The notes under the pieces are model-generated. The model made no database searches, was not told where the DNA came from, and was given only the letters and a program-made list of their open reading frames with translations. Positions 8,938-16,625 of a stretch of DNA of 64,000 nucleotides are shown here, piece by piece. This DNA comes from Duganella aceris. Its GTDB lineage: Bacteria; Pseudomonadota; Gammaproteobacteria; Burkholderiales; Burkholderiaceae_D. The translations under genes were made by a program, and so were the position numbers. How positions within the stretch are numbered: position 1 is the first letter of the stretch; each line of letters opens with the position of its first letter. The stretch is from assembly GCF_011090165.1 (NCBI RefSeq), contig NZ_JAADJT010000009.1, positions 62,001-126,000 of the forward strand, read 5' to 3'.

Positions 8938-9789
8938 ATGAGACTTCTACGGGTCGGCGCGCCAGGCGCTGAGAAACCGGCGGCGCTGGACGCGCAAGGC
9001 GGCATCCGCGATCTGTCGGCTCTGGTGCCGGACCTGACGCCGGAGTGGCTGTCGCCGCAGCGCTTGCGCGCGCTGGCCGCCATCGATCTTGAGCAGCTGC
9101 CGCTGGTCGATGCCGAGGTGCGGATCGGGGTGCCGGTGGCCGGCATCCGCCAGTTCATCGGCATCGCGCTGAACTACCGCAAGCACGCCGAGGAATCCGG
9201 CCAGGCGCTGCCGGCGGAGCCCATCGTCTTCACCAAGGCGATCACCGCGTTGAGCGGGCCGAATGACGATATCGTGATGCCGCCTGGTTCGGAGCACAGC
9301 GATTGGGAGATCGAGCTGGGCGTCATCATCGGCAGCACCGCGCGCAGCGTGACGCAGCAGGATGCGCTGCGCCACGTGGCCGGCTACTGCATCGGCAACG
9401 ACCTGTCGGAACGTCATTGGCAGAACCACCGCAACGGTCAGCTTTACAAGGGCAAGAGCTTCGATACCTTCGGCCCGATCGGGCCGTGGCTGGTGACCGC
9501 CGACGAGGTCCCCGATCCGCAGGCGCTGGACCTGGAGCTGCGCTTGAACGGCGCGGTCACGCAGTCCAGCAACACATCGGACATGATCTTCCCGGTGGCG
9601 TTCATCGTTTCCTATCTGAGCCAGTTCATGACGCTGCTGCCGGGCGATGTGATCGTGACCGGCACGCCGGGGGGCGTCGGCATCGGTTTGACGCCGCCGC
9701 GCTTTCTCAAGCATGGCGATGTGCTGCAACTCGCCATCGCGGGATTGGGCACGCAAACGCAGCACGTTATCGCCAAGGAGCTCGCATGA
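8938..9789 (+). CDS. Fumarylacetoacetate hydrolase (FAH) family protein
   Basis: A 283-residue cytoplasmic protein of the FAH superfamily. The catalytic core begins around IGIALNYRKHAEESG. The metal ligands are visible as SDWEIELGVIIG (two glutamates) and a downstream aspartate in YCIGNDLSERHWQ. The C-terminal core has the family motif LLPGDVIVTGTPGGVGIG. Relatives include 2,4-diketo-3-deoxy-rhamnonate hydrolase, ureidoglycolate lyase and acylpyruvases. The gene overlaps the following lyase gene by ATGA. A step in breakdown of a sugar acid that does not pass through KDPG is possible. The substrate cannot be read from the sequence. Confidence 0.9.
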   Translation: MRLLRVGAPGAEKPAALDAQGGIRDLSALVPDLTPEWLSPQRLRALAAIDLEQLPLVDAEVRIGVPVAGIRQFIGIALNYRKHAEESGQALPAEPIVFTKAITALSGPNDDIVMPPGSEHSDWEIELGVIIGSTARSVTQQDALRHVAGYCIGNDLSERHWQNHRNGQLYKGKSFDTFGPIGPWLVTADEVPDPQALDLELRLNGAVTQSSNTSDMIFPVAFIVSYLSQFMTLLPGDVIVTGTPGGVGIGLTPPRFLKHGDVLQLAIAGLGTQTQHVIAKELA

Positions 9790-10547
9790 ACCGCATGATA
9801 TTTTTATTGGGTGCCGCCGTGCTGGCCGCCGCCGCGCAGGCGCAGACCGGTTTCACGCCGCAGCAGGAGTTGAGCCGGGTGTTCGAGCTGGAGGGCATCT
9901 CGCCGTATCCGTCGCCGTACACCGGGACGCTGAACTTCAGCGCCTTCAGCTCGCGCCACGATTCCGGCCACGGCCACGGCTACCGCAATGAATTGAAGGT
10001 CGCGGCCAAGCAAAGGCACACCGCCGATCAGACGCGCGAGCACTTCGCGGCCCGCGTCACGATCGATCTGCCGGACGGCGCCAAGACCATCGTCGCCCAG
10101 TATCACGGCGAGGGCCTGGACACACTGGTCAAAGTCTACGTGCAGGATACGGCGGACGCCAAGGGCCTGGACGGCAAGGCCGGCAACGGCGTGTTCGATG
10201 TGCTGGTGCGGATACTCGGCACCGACGGCAAGGAAGTGACGACCTCCATGGGCACGGTGCGCTCAGGCGAGAGCTTCGACCTGGATATCCGCTTTGTCAA
10301 ACGTGAGGCGGTGGTCGCGGTCAAGACCGACAAGGGCGTCGTGCGGACCGCGCCGGTCATGGTGAAGGCGGACGAGCGCAATATCTACTTCAAGTTCGGC
10401 GACTATTTGCAGGCGCTCGATCCCGATACCAAGGCGCATACCATCGTTGCCGCGAAGTGGGATGCCTACTATCGGCAAAACCATATCGACCGTAGCCGCA
10501 TCAGCTTCAGCAACACGCTGTTCGAGCGCGAGCAGGAGGCCAAATGA
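9786..10547 (+). CDS. PL7-like (alginate lyase 2 fold) small polysaccharide lyase, exported
   Basis: A 253-residue protein with a signal peptide (ending AQAQ, about residue 20) and a single beta-jelly-roll domain. Three short motifs line up with the PL7 alginate-lyase signatures. YRNELK matches R(S/T)E(L/V)R, AQYHG matches Q(I/V)H, and YFKFGDYLQ matches YFKxGxYxQ. The middle position of QxH is tyrosine and the last Arg of the first motif is lysine, so specificity may differ from classical poly-G or poly-M lyases; related folds also cut glucuronan. It overlaps FAH and RraA genes by ATGA on both sides. It is expected in the periplasm or outside the cell. Confidence 0.82.
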   Translation: MNRMIFLLGAAVLAAAAQAQTGFTPQQELSRVFELEGISPYPSPYTGTLNFSAFSSRHDSGHGHGYRNELKVAAKQRHTADQTREHFAARVTIDLPDGAKTIVAQYHGEGLDTLVKVYVQDTADAKGLDGKAGNGVFDVLVRILGTDGKEVTTSMGTVRSGESFDLDIRFVKREAVVAVKTDKGVVRTAPVMVKADERNIYFKFGDYLQALDPDTKAHTIVAAKWDAYYRQNHIDRSRISFSNTLFEREQEAK

Positions 10548-11254
10548 GCGATGACGCTACACTGGCGATGCTGAAGACGGTCAGCACCGCGACCTTGACT
10601 TCGCTGCTGTTCAAGCGCGGCTTCCGCAATGTGTTCATCCAGGGTGCGCGGCCGCTGAAGGCCGGACAGCGCTTGGCCGGGCCGGCCTATACGCTGCGCT
10701 ACATTCCGTCGCGCGAGGACCTGGACGGCATCGAGGCCTTCCGCGATCCGCGTCATCCGCAGCGCGTGGCGGTGGAGGAGATTCCGCCCGGTGCGGTGCT
10801 GGTGATGGATTGTCGTGGCGACGCGTCGGTGGCGTCGGCCGGCAGCATTCTGGCGACGCGCATGCAGGTGCGCGGCGCGGCCGGCATCGTCAGCGATGGC
10901 GGCCTGCGCGACGCTTCGGGCATCGCGGCGCTGGAGATGCCGGCGTGGTGCGCCGGTCCGTCGGCGCCGACCAATCTGATTCGCCATCATGCGCTGGACA
11001 TCAATGCGCCGATCGGCTGCGGTGGCGTGCCGGTCTATCCGGGCGATATCATGGTGGGCGACGATGACGGCGTGGTCTGCATCCCGGCGCATCTGGCCGG
11101 CGAGATCGCGGTCGACGCGGTCGAGATGGAGCGCTTCGAGCGGTTCGTGCTGGAGGAAGTGCAGCGCGGCGTCGCCATCATCGGCTTGTATCCGCCGACC
11201 GCGCCGGATACCCGCGAACGCTATCAGGCATGGCTGGCGCGCGGGCAGGCCTGA
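10544..11254 (+). CDS. RraA family protein (HMG/CHA aldolase-like or oxaloacetate decarboxylase-like)
   Basis: A 236-residue protein. The RraA/HMG-aldolase fold is marked by GAVLVMDCRGD, the substrate/metal loop SDGGLRDASG and VYPGDIMVGDDDGVVCIP near the C-terminus. The acidic DGG-x-RD segment is the signature of the metal-dependent class II pyruvate aldolases rather than of the RNase E inhibitor alone. The start overlaps the PL7-like lyase stop (ATGA) and the gene ends the cluster. A retro-aldol or decarboxylation step on a C4-C6 keto-acid produced by the neighbouring FAH-family enzyme is a reasonable guess, not demonstrated. Confidence 0.87.
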   Translation: MSDDATLAMLKTVSTATLTSLLFKRGFRNVFIQGARPLKAGQRLAGPAYTLRYIPSREDLDGIEAFRDPRHPQRVAVEEIPPGAVLVMDCRGDASVASAGSILATRMQVRGAAGIVSDGGLRDASGIAALEMPAWCAGPSAPTNLIRHHALDINAPIGCGGVPVYPGDIMVGDDDGVVCIPAHLAGEIAVDAVEMERFERFVLEEVQRGVAIIGLYPPTAPDTRERYQAWLARGQA

Positions 11255-11291
11255 GCCCTTGAGCCACCAGGCGAACGCGCCTACGCGGCTG

Positions 11292-12089
11292 TCATCGTTC
11301 ATCAAGGGCCTGCGGGGATTGTTTCATTGCGCGGCGCTTGCGTCGGGCGCTACGGCCGGCGCTTTTTTTGTGCCGAGCGCTGTCGCCAGGCCCTGCGCCG
11401 GGAGCCACGGGTGAACCGGTATCGCTTCGGCGCGGCCCACCTTGGCGCCCTGTGTGCGGAGCGGCGGCGCGGACGAATGGGCCATCGGTGATGCCGCTCC
11501 CGCCTGCCGGGCGCGGCGGCTGCTTCGCCGGCGCCGTGGCGGACGGCTTGGCTCGCTGCGGGGCTGACTGCTTGACGGGCTGGTTGGCCGGCTGCTTGCG
11601 TTCATCGCCCGCCGTGCCCGCCCCATCGCCTTCCATCAGGCGCGCTATCGCGGCCTTGCGCGCCGAGCGGCAGACATCGGCCAGCAGCCATTCAGTGCTA
11701 CCAGGCAGGCGCAGCCAGACGGCTTTCCACGCGTTGCGATTGCCGCTGCCGAACAAATTCGCAAAACACGACGGCGAGATGGCGTGCTCGCCGTATTTGA
11801 TTTCCGCGCCCGCTACCACGGCGAAATATTGCTGATGGTCGAAGCTCGCGCGCAGCCTGGTTCCCTCGGGAAGAAACACTTCTTTCCATTGGTAGCCGGA
11901 CTCGGACGGCGACGCCACCTGCTCCTGTGGCGGCGGCGCAGGCTTCATATAATTGCGCAGCGCTTCGCAAACGTACGGCTCCATCCCGAACGAATCGTTC
12001 CAATGAAGACCAGTAAATTTCCCCATCTCGACCAGCAAATTGTCGGGGACGCGAATGGGGAATGCGAAAGGAAGATCAGTGCTAACCAT
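11292..12089 (-). CDS. Hypothetical protein with RAMA-like domain and long basic tail
   Basis: A 265-residue protein. After an N-terminal helical part, residues about 65-145 carry a pattern that resembles the RAMA domain found with DNA methylases and in predicted DNA-binding proteins: LPEGTRLRASF, then a Y-containing strand, HAISPSCFANLFG, NAWKAVWLRL and WLLADVCR. The last ~100 residues are low-complexity Lys/Arg/Ala/Pro-rich (KKSAGRSARRKRRAMK near the end), fitting nucleic-acid binding. The protein is transcribed towards the uronate cluster and stands alone. A 20-bp perfect palindrome lies 33 bases upstream of its start. The RAMA assignment is by eye. Confidence 0.6.
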   Translation of the reverse strand: MVSTDLPFAFPIRVPDNLLVEMGKFTGLHWNDSFGMEPYVCEALRNYMKPAPPPQEQVASPSESGYQWKEVFLPEGTRLRASFDHQQYFAVVAGAEIKYGEHAISPSCFANLFGSGNRNAWKAVWLRLPGSTEWLLADVCRSARKAAIARLMEGDGAGTAGDERKQPANQPVKQSAPQRAKPSATAPAKQPPRPAGGSGITDGPFVRAAAPHTGRQGGPRRSDTGSPVAPGAGPGDSARHKKSAGRSARRKRRAMKQSPQALDER

Positions 12090-12122
12090 TGCGAAGCTTT
12101 GCTACCTCACACTACCGCTTAC

Positions 12123-12142
12123 TAAAAGCTACGTAGCTTTTA
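12123..12142. promoter_or_regulatory. 20-bp perfect palindrome upstream of the RAMA-like gene
   Basis: TAAAAGCTACGTAGCTTTTA reads the same on both strands. It lies in a 222-base non-coding stretch (12090-12311), 33 bases before the ATG of the leftward gene at 12089. Position and perfect symmetry fit a dimeric operator at its promoter. It could also be a cruciform-prone site. No matching second copy was noticed. Confidence 0.55.
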
Positions 12143-12311
12143 CAGCCTATAAACGTTAGAGGCGTATGGCGCGGTTTAGTTCCCAAATTAGCGTCGGTTA
12201 CGATGAAATATCAGCAGTCATCGCGAGGTAGCATTAGATCGCAAGTTTTAGTAAAACCCGAAAAAAAAGACACCCCATACCCATGTCCTCCACGAGGGGG
12301 TCCGTGTTGAA

Positions 12312-13088
12312 CTAGAAATTGCGCGCGCAGCGATGCATGACCTGCTGCTGCGGCGGCGCGACCTGCTTTTTGCAGCGGCAGCCGTTCAGGCTCTCGATCC
12401 AGGTGGCGAAGAAGCGCTCCGCCGCCGCCTGCGATGGCGCGGCGTGGCGCGCGGTGGCGGCGCGCAGCCCGGCCGGGGTCACGCCCGGCGCGGCGGCGAT
12501 TTCCAGGCAATGGCCGATCAGCCACTGCTCGAGCCTGGACGCATCGAACTCGGGATGGAATTGCACCGCAAGACAATGCGCGCCCCAGGCGAAGGCCTGG
12601 TTCTCATACAGCGCGCTGCTCGCCAGATGGCGCGCGCCGGACGGCAGATCATAAGTGTCGCCATGCCAGTGCAGCACTGAGCCCGCGCTCTCGATGTAGT
12701 CGATCCAGCCGGCGACGTCCTCGCCCTCCCTGCCGCGCGACAGTTCCGCCCAGCCGATTTCCTTGACGCCGCCGGCGTAGACCCTGGCGTTCAGCGCCCG
12801 CGCCATCAGCTGCGCGCCGAGGCAGATGCCCAAGGTCGGCCGATCGGCCAGCAAGCGCAGGCGGATCCAGTCGATCTGCGCCGCCAGCCACGGATAATCT
12901 TCGATGTCGTAGACCGAGATCGGACCGCCGAGGATGACCAGCAGGTCCGGCTCCAGCGGCGCGTGCGGCGCCAGCGCGTCGACGCCCGCCTCGATGTAGC
13001 GGATGGCGTAACCCGCCTGCTCCAGCACGGGCCGCAAACGGCCCAGGTCTTCGAACGCCAGATGGCGTAACACCAGCGCAGTCTTCAT
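12312..13088 (-). CDS. Class I glutamine amidotransferase (GuaA-N-like, stand-alone)
   Basis: A 258-residue cytoplasmic protein with a complete class I amidotransferase triad: Cys89 in GICLGAQ, His178 and Glu180 in QFHPEF. The oxyanion loop LGGPISVYD is present near residues 54-61. Stand-alone members hydrolyse glutamine or related gamma-glutamyl compounds, and many are annotated as GMP-synthase-like with unknown partner. The start could be ATG 13088 or the in-frame GTG 13094. Either way it sits within 8 bases of the stop of the upstream sulfite-oxidase-fold gene, so the two are probably co-transcribed and share its Mo-box promoter. Confidence 0.88.
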   Translation of the reverse strand: MKTALVLRHLAFEDLGRLRPVLEQAGYAIRYIEAGVDALAPHAPLEPDLLVILGGPISVYDIEDYPWLAAQIDWIRLRLLADRPTLGICLGAQLMARALNARVYAGGVKEIGWAELSRGREGEDVAGWIDYIESAGSVLHWHGDTYDLPSGARHLASSALYENQAFAWGAHCLAVQFHPEFDASRLEQWLIGHCLEIAAAPGVTPAGLRAATARHAAPSQAAAERFFATWIESLNGCRCKKQVAPPQQQVMHRCARNF

Positions 13089-13095
13089 GGCCACC

Positions 13096-13623
13096 CTAAT
13101 CGACGATCTGCCGCACTTCGACCGACTGCAGCCACTTGACGTGACGCGGCCCGGTGCGGATGTCCTTGCCCGAGATCAGCGCCAGCGGCCCTTCGGCGGC
13201 GGCGAGCGGCTTGCCGTCGCGTTCGAACACCACCAGCACCGAGTCGCCCAGCTCGGTGTTGAACAACTCGCTCCACGAAAACACCACCTTGTAGCCATCG
13301 CTGGCGGCGGCGATAATGGCCAGCTTCTTGACCGTGTTGTGGTCGGCCGTCACCACCTTGGCGCGCTCCAGCAGCGCCCGCAGCCGCACGCCTTTCAGCA
13401 CGCTCGGCTGGCCGGCCGCGTCGCGCGCCGGCAAGCGGACCTCGACGATCTGGTCGGCCGGGAACTGGCGCAGATCGTCGACGCCCAGCGTCAGCGTTTG
13501 CTGCACCGCGCCGCCGACCGCGACACGTCCGGTCGGCGCGGCGGGCGGCGCGGTGTCGTGCGCCTGCGCCACGCCGCACGCCAAAACCCCGATCAGTACC
13601 AGGCGCTGCAATAAACCAGCCAT
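13096..13623 (-). CDS. Small exported sulfite-oxidase-fold (molybdopterin-binding domain) protein lacking cysteine
   Basis: A 175-residue protein with a signal peptide (AQA cleavage near residue 21). The start at 13623 is preferred because AGGGAA precedes it and the signal peptide begins there. The mature part follows the oxidoreductase molybdopterin-binding pattern: LGVDDLRQFP, LKGVRLRALLERA, SDGYKVVFSW, GPLALISGKD and HVKWLQSVEV. The mature sequence has no cysteine, although catalytic sulfite-oxidase-fold enzymes use one to hold molybdenum. It may bind the cofactor differently or have lost catalysis. A Mo-box overlaps its probable -10 element, which ties it to molybdenum supply. It is followed directly by the amidotransferase gene. 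Confidence 0.82.
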   Translation of the reverse strand: MAGLLQRLVLIGVLACGVAQAHDTAPPAAPTGRVAVGGAVQQTLTLGVDDLRQFPADQIVEVRLPARDAAGQPSVLKGVRLRALLERAKVVTADHNTVKKLAIIAAASDGYKVVFSWSELFNTELGDSVLVVFERDGKPLAAAEGPLALISGKDIRTGPRHVKWLQSVEVRQIVD

Positions 13624-13652
13624 TTTTCGATTCCCTAAAGAAAGACATTGAG

Positions 13653-13676
13653 CGTTATATACCAAATTATACTGCG
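13653..13676 (-). promoter_or_regulatory. Mo-box (ModE-type operator) over the promoter of the sulfite-oxidase-fold gene
   Basis: The + strand reads CGTTATAT-N8-ATACTGCG. This is the form of the ModE consensus (CGNTATAT, 8 bases, ATATNNCG) with one half-site deviation. On the minus strand TATAAT at 13671-13666 makes a good -10 for the gene starting at 13623, so the box covers the promoter core. Repression by molybdate-bound ModE is the simplest reading. Confidence 0.75.
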
Positions 13677-13700
13677 CTTGTGGCGCGCGCCTGTGCGATA

Positions 13701-13724
13701 CGCTATATTCTGGAATACATAGCG
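13701..13724 (+). promoter_or_regulatory. Mo-box (ModE-type operator) upstream of the DUF2325 gene
   Basis: CGCTATAT-N8-ACATAGCG, a nearly perfect inverted repeat with Mo-box spacing, 21 bases before the ATG at 13745. TATATT at 13704-13709 inside the left half may be the -10. This is the second Mo-box of a divergent pair separated by only 24 bases. Confidence 0.8.
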
Positions 13725-13744
13725 ATTTTCACAAGGATAGCCCC

Positions 13745-15043
13745 ATGCCCCACGCGCATGCCAACGCACTCAAGGTTCAACCGCCGCAGCATCCGGTATT
13801 CGGCACCCGCCTGGCCGAGGCGCCGCAGCCGCTGTGGGACGTCTGCTGCACGCCGGCGACGCGCGAGCCGGTCGCGCCGACGACGGCCAAACGCGCCAAG
13901 CTGTCCGAGCTGGACCCGAACATCCACTGCTCCATCGTCGGCACCTGCCTGACGACCGCCGAGCTGCGCCGTCTGATCCCGCGCTACGCCCCGCAGCTCG
14001 ACCGCAAGCAGGCGACCGACCTGCAGATCCACCACACGGCGGTCGAGCTATCCACCGACGGCGGCGCCGTCGCCAAGGAACTGAACAAGGCGCTGGACAC
14101 CCGCCATGCGCTGAGCATCCGCAAATTCCGCGGCGCCAACGACGAGCGGGCGCTGCACCTGCTATGGCAGGAAGCGCTGGCCAACGGCGACGTGCCCGGC
14201 GCCTACTGGGCGTTGATGACGCATCCGGCGTCGACCTTCGAAGTGCGCTCGCTGGCGTTCGGCGACGTGCACATGCTGTCGCACCTGGTGGGCGCCTCGA
14301 ACCGCGCCGACATCCGCCGGCTGGTCGAACTGGAGGAGCAATGCGAACGCCTGAAGGAGCACAACGCCCGCCAGCAAAGCCGCCTGAACGAAATGGGCGC
14401 GCGCCAGACGGCGGTGGTCGGCGCGCTGGAGCAACGGCTCGACGACCTGACGTCGCAGTTGCAGCGGCAGGCACGGCTGCCGCCGGACCACGCGGCGCAA
14501 GAGCTGGCGCAGCTGCGCGCCGCGCTGGCGGACCGCGACCAGAAGCTGGCGCTGCACACCGCGCGCCGCAACGAGGCGGAACAAAGATTGTTGGCCGAAC
14601 AGGAGCGCAACGAGATCCTGCAAGCGTCCGCGCGGCAGGCCGGCGACGAGGCCGACACCGCCAGGCTGGAGCTCAGGGTGCTGGAGCAGGCGCTGATGCA
14701 GGCGATGGAAGGCGACGCCGTCGCCGCCGCGCTGCCGCCGCTGGACGGCAAATGCGTGCTGTACGTCGGCGGCCGGCCCGCGTCGACCGCCACGCTGAGC
14801 AAGCTGGTGGCGGCGGCCGGCGGCGAACTGCTGGTGCACGACGGCGGCGTCGAGGACCGCCGGGGCTTGCTGGCGACCATGCTGCCGCGCGCGCAACTGG
14901 TGGTGTTCCCGGTCGACTTCATCAGCCACAACGCGATGCACGTCACCAAGCAGACCTGCGCCCGCCACGGCATCGACTGCCACCCGATCCGCAGCGCCAG
15001 CATCGCCAGCTTCGTCGAACTGATGCAGCGGCTGCACCGCTAA
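13745..15043 (+). CDS. DUF2325 domain protein with central coiled coil, Mo-box controlled
   Basis: A 432-residue protein without signal or membrane segments. Residues ~45-185 form a helical domain of no known role. Residues ~188-330 are a long heptad-rich coiled coil (EEQCERLKEHNARQQSRL). Residues ~334-430 match the DUF2325 style: GKCVLYVGGRPAS, then LLVHDGGVEDRRG, a VVFPVDFISHNA strand and a terminal helix. DUF2325 has no assigned reaction. An AAGGA ribosome site precedes the ATG. The Mo-box at 13701-13724 and the di-Mop gene downstream place it in molybdenum physiology. That link is new inference from the regulatory site. Confidence 0.8.
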   Translation: MPHAHANALKVQPPQHPVFGTRLAEAPQPLWDVCCTPATREPVAPTTAKRAKLSELDPNIHCSIVGTCLTTAELRRLIPRYAPQLDRKQATDLQIHHTAVELSTDGGAVAKELNKALDTRHALSIRKFRGANDERALHLLWQEALANGDVPGAYWALMTHPASTFEVRSLAFGDVHMLSHLVGASNRADIRRLVELEEQCERLKEHNARQQSRLNEMGARQTAVVGALEQRLDDLTSQLQRQARLPPDHAAQELAQLRAALADRDQKLALHTARRNEAEQRLLAEQERNEILQASARQAGDEADTARLELRVLEQALMQAMEGDAVAAALPPLDGKCVLYVGGRPASTATLSKLVAAAGGELLVHDGGVEDRRGLLATMLPRAQLVVFPVDFISHNAMHVTKQTCARHGIDCHPIRSASIASFVELMQRLHR

Positions 15044-15089
15044 GGGCGCAGCCGTCAGCGCGCGGTCGCGGCGTTGATGCGCCGGACGC

Positions 15090-15518
15090 TTACGCCTTGA
15101 CGCCGACGATCACGCTGGACGCCTTGAACGCGGCGCTGGCGGCGACGCCGGCCTTCAGACCCAGATTGGTGATGCTTTCGTTGGTGACGATGGCGGCGAT
15201 GAGGTCGCCGCTGGCCAGCTTCAGCGTGACTTCGGCGTTGACCGCGCCGGGCGTGACTTTCTCGACCGTGCCGGACAACTGGTTGCGCGCCGACAGGCGG
15301 ATGCCGGCGGTGTCGGTCAGCAGGATGATCCAGGACGCCTTGATCAGCGCGAACGCGTCGACGCCCGGCTTCAGGCCCAGCGACTCGGTGCTGCTGTGGG
15401 TCACGACCGCGACCACCTGCTGGCCGTCCGGCAAGGTGATTTCCACTTCATCGTTGACCGCGCCGCGTTGAATGGCCGAGACTTTTCCGCTGAGTTGATT
15501 ACGCGCGCTGGTGAACAT
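15090..15518 (-). CDS. Di-Mop (TOBE) molybdate/tungstate-binding protein
   Basis: A 142-residue protein made only of two tandem Mop domains, residues 4-67 and 76-140. Each opens with the signature SARNQLSG and continues with xxGAVNxEV. Such proteins (molbindins) assemble into oligomers that store or buffer molybdate in the cytoplasm. In E. coli ModE the same domain pair is the C-terminal sensor. Here the ModE-like gene at 17836-18204 lacks it, so this protein may supply the sensing half or act as a buffer. It is divergent from the LysR gene with a 92-base gap in which I see no Mo-box. Confidence 0.92.
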   Translation of the reverse strand: MFTSARNQLSGKVSAIQRGAVNDEVEITLPDGQQVVAVVTHSSTESLGLKPGVDAFALIKASWIILLTDTAGIRLSARNQLSGTVEKVTPGAVNAEVTLKLASGDLIAAIVTNESITNLGLKAGVAASAAFKASSVIVGVKA

Positions 15519-15610
15519 GGTTTGCTCCGAAAGATGATAGGGTGAAAGCGCATGGTACGGACCGATCGCCCCGGTGACAAGCGAAAAGCATCGCAGATAA
15601 GGAAACCTTG

Positions 15611-16528
15611 ATGTTCATCCGACAGCTGGAATACCTGGTGGCACTGGCCGAACTGGGCCACTTCTCGCGCGCGGCCGACGCCTGCCACGTGTCGCAGCCG
15701 GCGCTGTCGAGCGCGATCGCCAAGCTGGAGCAGGAGCTCGACCTGCAACTGGTGCGGCGCGGCCGCAACTACGAAGGCCTGACCGACGAAGGCCGGCGCG
15801 TGGTCGGCTGGGCCCAGCACATGCTCTCCAGCTACGAAGCGATGCGGCAGGAGGCGGTCGACGCCAACCGCACCCCGACCGGCACGCTGCGCATCGGCGC
15901 CATCCCGACCGCGATGCCGGTGGTGCCCTTCCTCACCGCCGGCTGCCACGAGCGCTACCGCGGCATCAAGCTGACCATCCTGTCGCTGCCGTCGGACGAG
16001 ATCGTGCGCCGGCTCGACAACTGCGACCTCGACCTCGGGCTGACCTTCTTGGACGGCAACGTGCTGGCCGGCTTCCAGGTGCACCCGCTGTTCCAGGAAC
16101 GCTATGTGCTGGTGGCGCGCGACCCCGCCGTGTTCGGCGGCCGCAGCGCCCTGAGCTGGGCCCAGGCCGCCGAGCTGGACCTGTGCCTGCTGACGGCCAA
16201 TATGCAAAGCCGGCAGATCATCGACGCCGCCTTCCGCAGCGTCGCCGCCAAGCCACGCATCCAGGTCGAGACCGACTCCATCTTCGCGCTGTACGCGCAG
16301 GTGCGCTTCAGCGACCTGTGCGCCGTGGTGCCGCACAGCGTCCTGAGCCTGATCGAGCTGCGCCAGGAGCTGAGCATCGTGCCGCTGCTGCCGCAGCTGT
16401 CGCGCCAGATCGGGCTGGTGCTGCGCGAACAGGATCCGCTGCCGGCGGTCACCGCCGCCGTGCTGCAGCTGGCGTTGCAGGTGCCGCTGCAGGCCCGCTT
16501 CGACGGTTTGATAAGCGACATCTATTGA
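15611..16528 (+). CDS. LysR family transcriptional regulator
   Basis: A 305-residue LysR-type protein. The N-terminal winged helix (FIRQLEYLVALAELGHFSRA, then VSQPALSSAIAKLEQEL) is followed by a substrate-binding domain beginning near TGTLRIGAIPTA. The ATG at 15611 is used; a preceding TTG in frame is an unlikely start. It lies 97 bases upstream of, and in the same direction as, the NAD formate dehydrogenase gene, and is divergent from the di-Mop gene. A role as activator of formate dehydrogenase is plausible from position. The effector is unknown. Confidence 0.93.
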   Translation: MFIRQLEYLVALAELGHFSRAADACHVSQPALSSAIAKLEQELDLQLVRRGRNYEGLTDEGRRVVGWAQHMLSSYEAMRQEAVDANRTPTGTLRIGAIPTAMPVVPFLTAGCHERYRGIKLTILSLPSDEIVRRLDNCDLDLGLTFLDGNVLAGFQVHPLFQERYVLVARDPAVFGGRSALSWAQAAELDLCLLTANMQSRQIIDAAFRSVAAKPRIQVETDSIFALYAQVRFSDLCAVVPHSVLSLIELRQELSIVPLLPQLSRQIGLVLREQDPLPAVTAAVLQLALQVPLQARFDGLISDIY

Positions 16529-16625
16529 GCGATCGTCCTCCGGTATTGGATCGCCGGCGCCGAAGCGGCCATGATCTCCGTACCGCCCGCCGCCAACCGG
16601 CGCGGGCCACAACAAGGAGACCAGC

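Noticed and set aside
12240..12300. Terminator for the amidotransferase gene (T-run on the minus strand near 12261-12268)
   Set aside because: The stem before the T-run is only about 4-6 bp and the loop is large; not convincing.
12203..12310. Possible 35-codon gene in the gap downstream of the amidotransferase
   Set aside because: No ribosome site, no known family, composition not protein-like; treated as non-coding.
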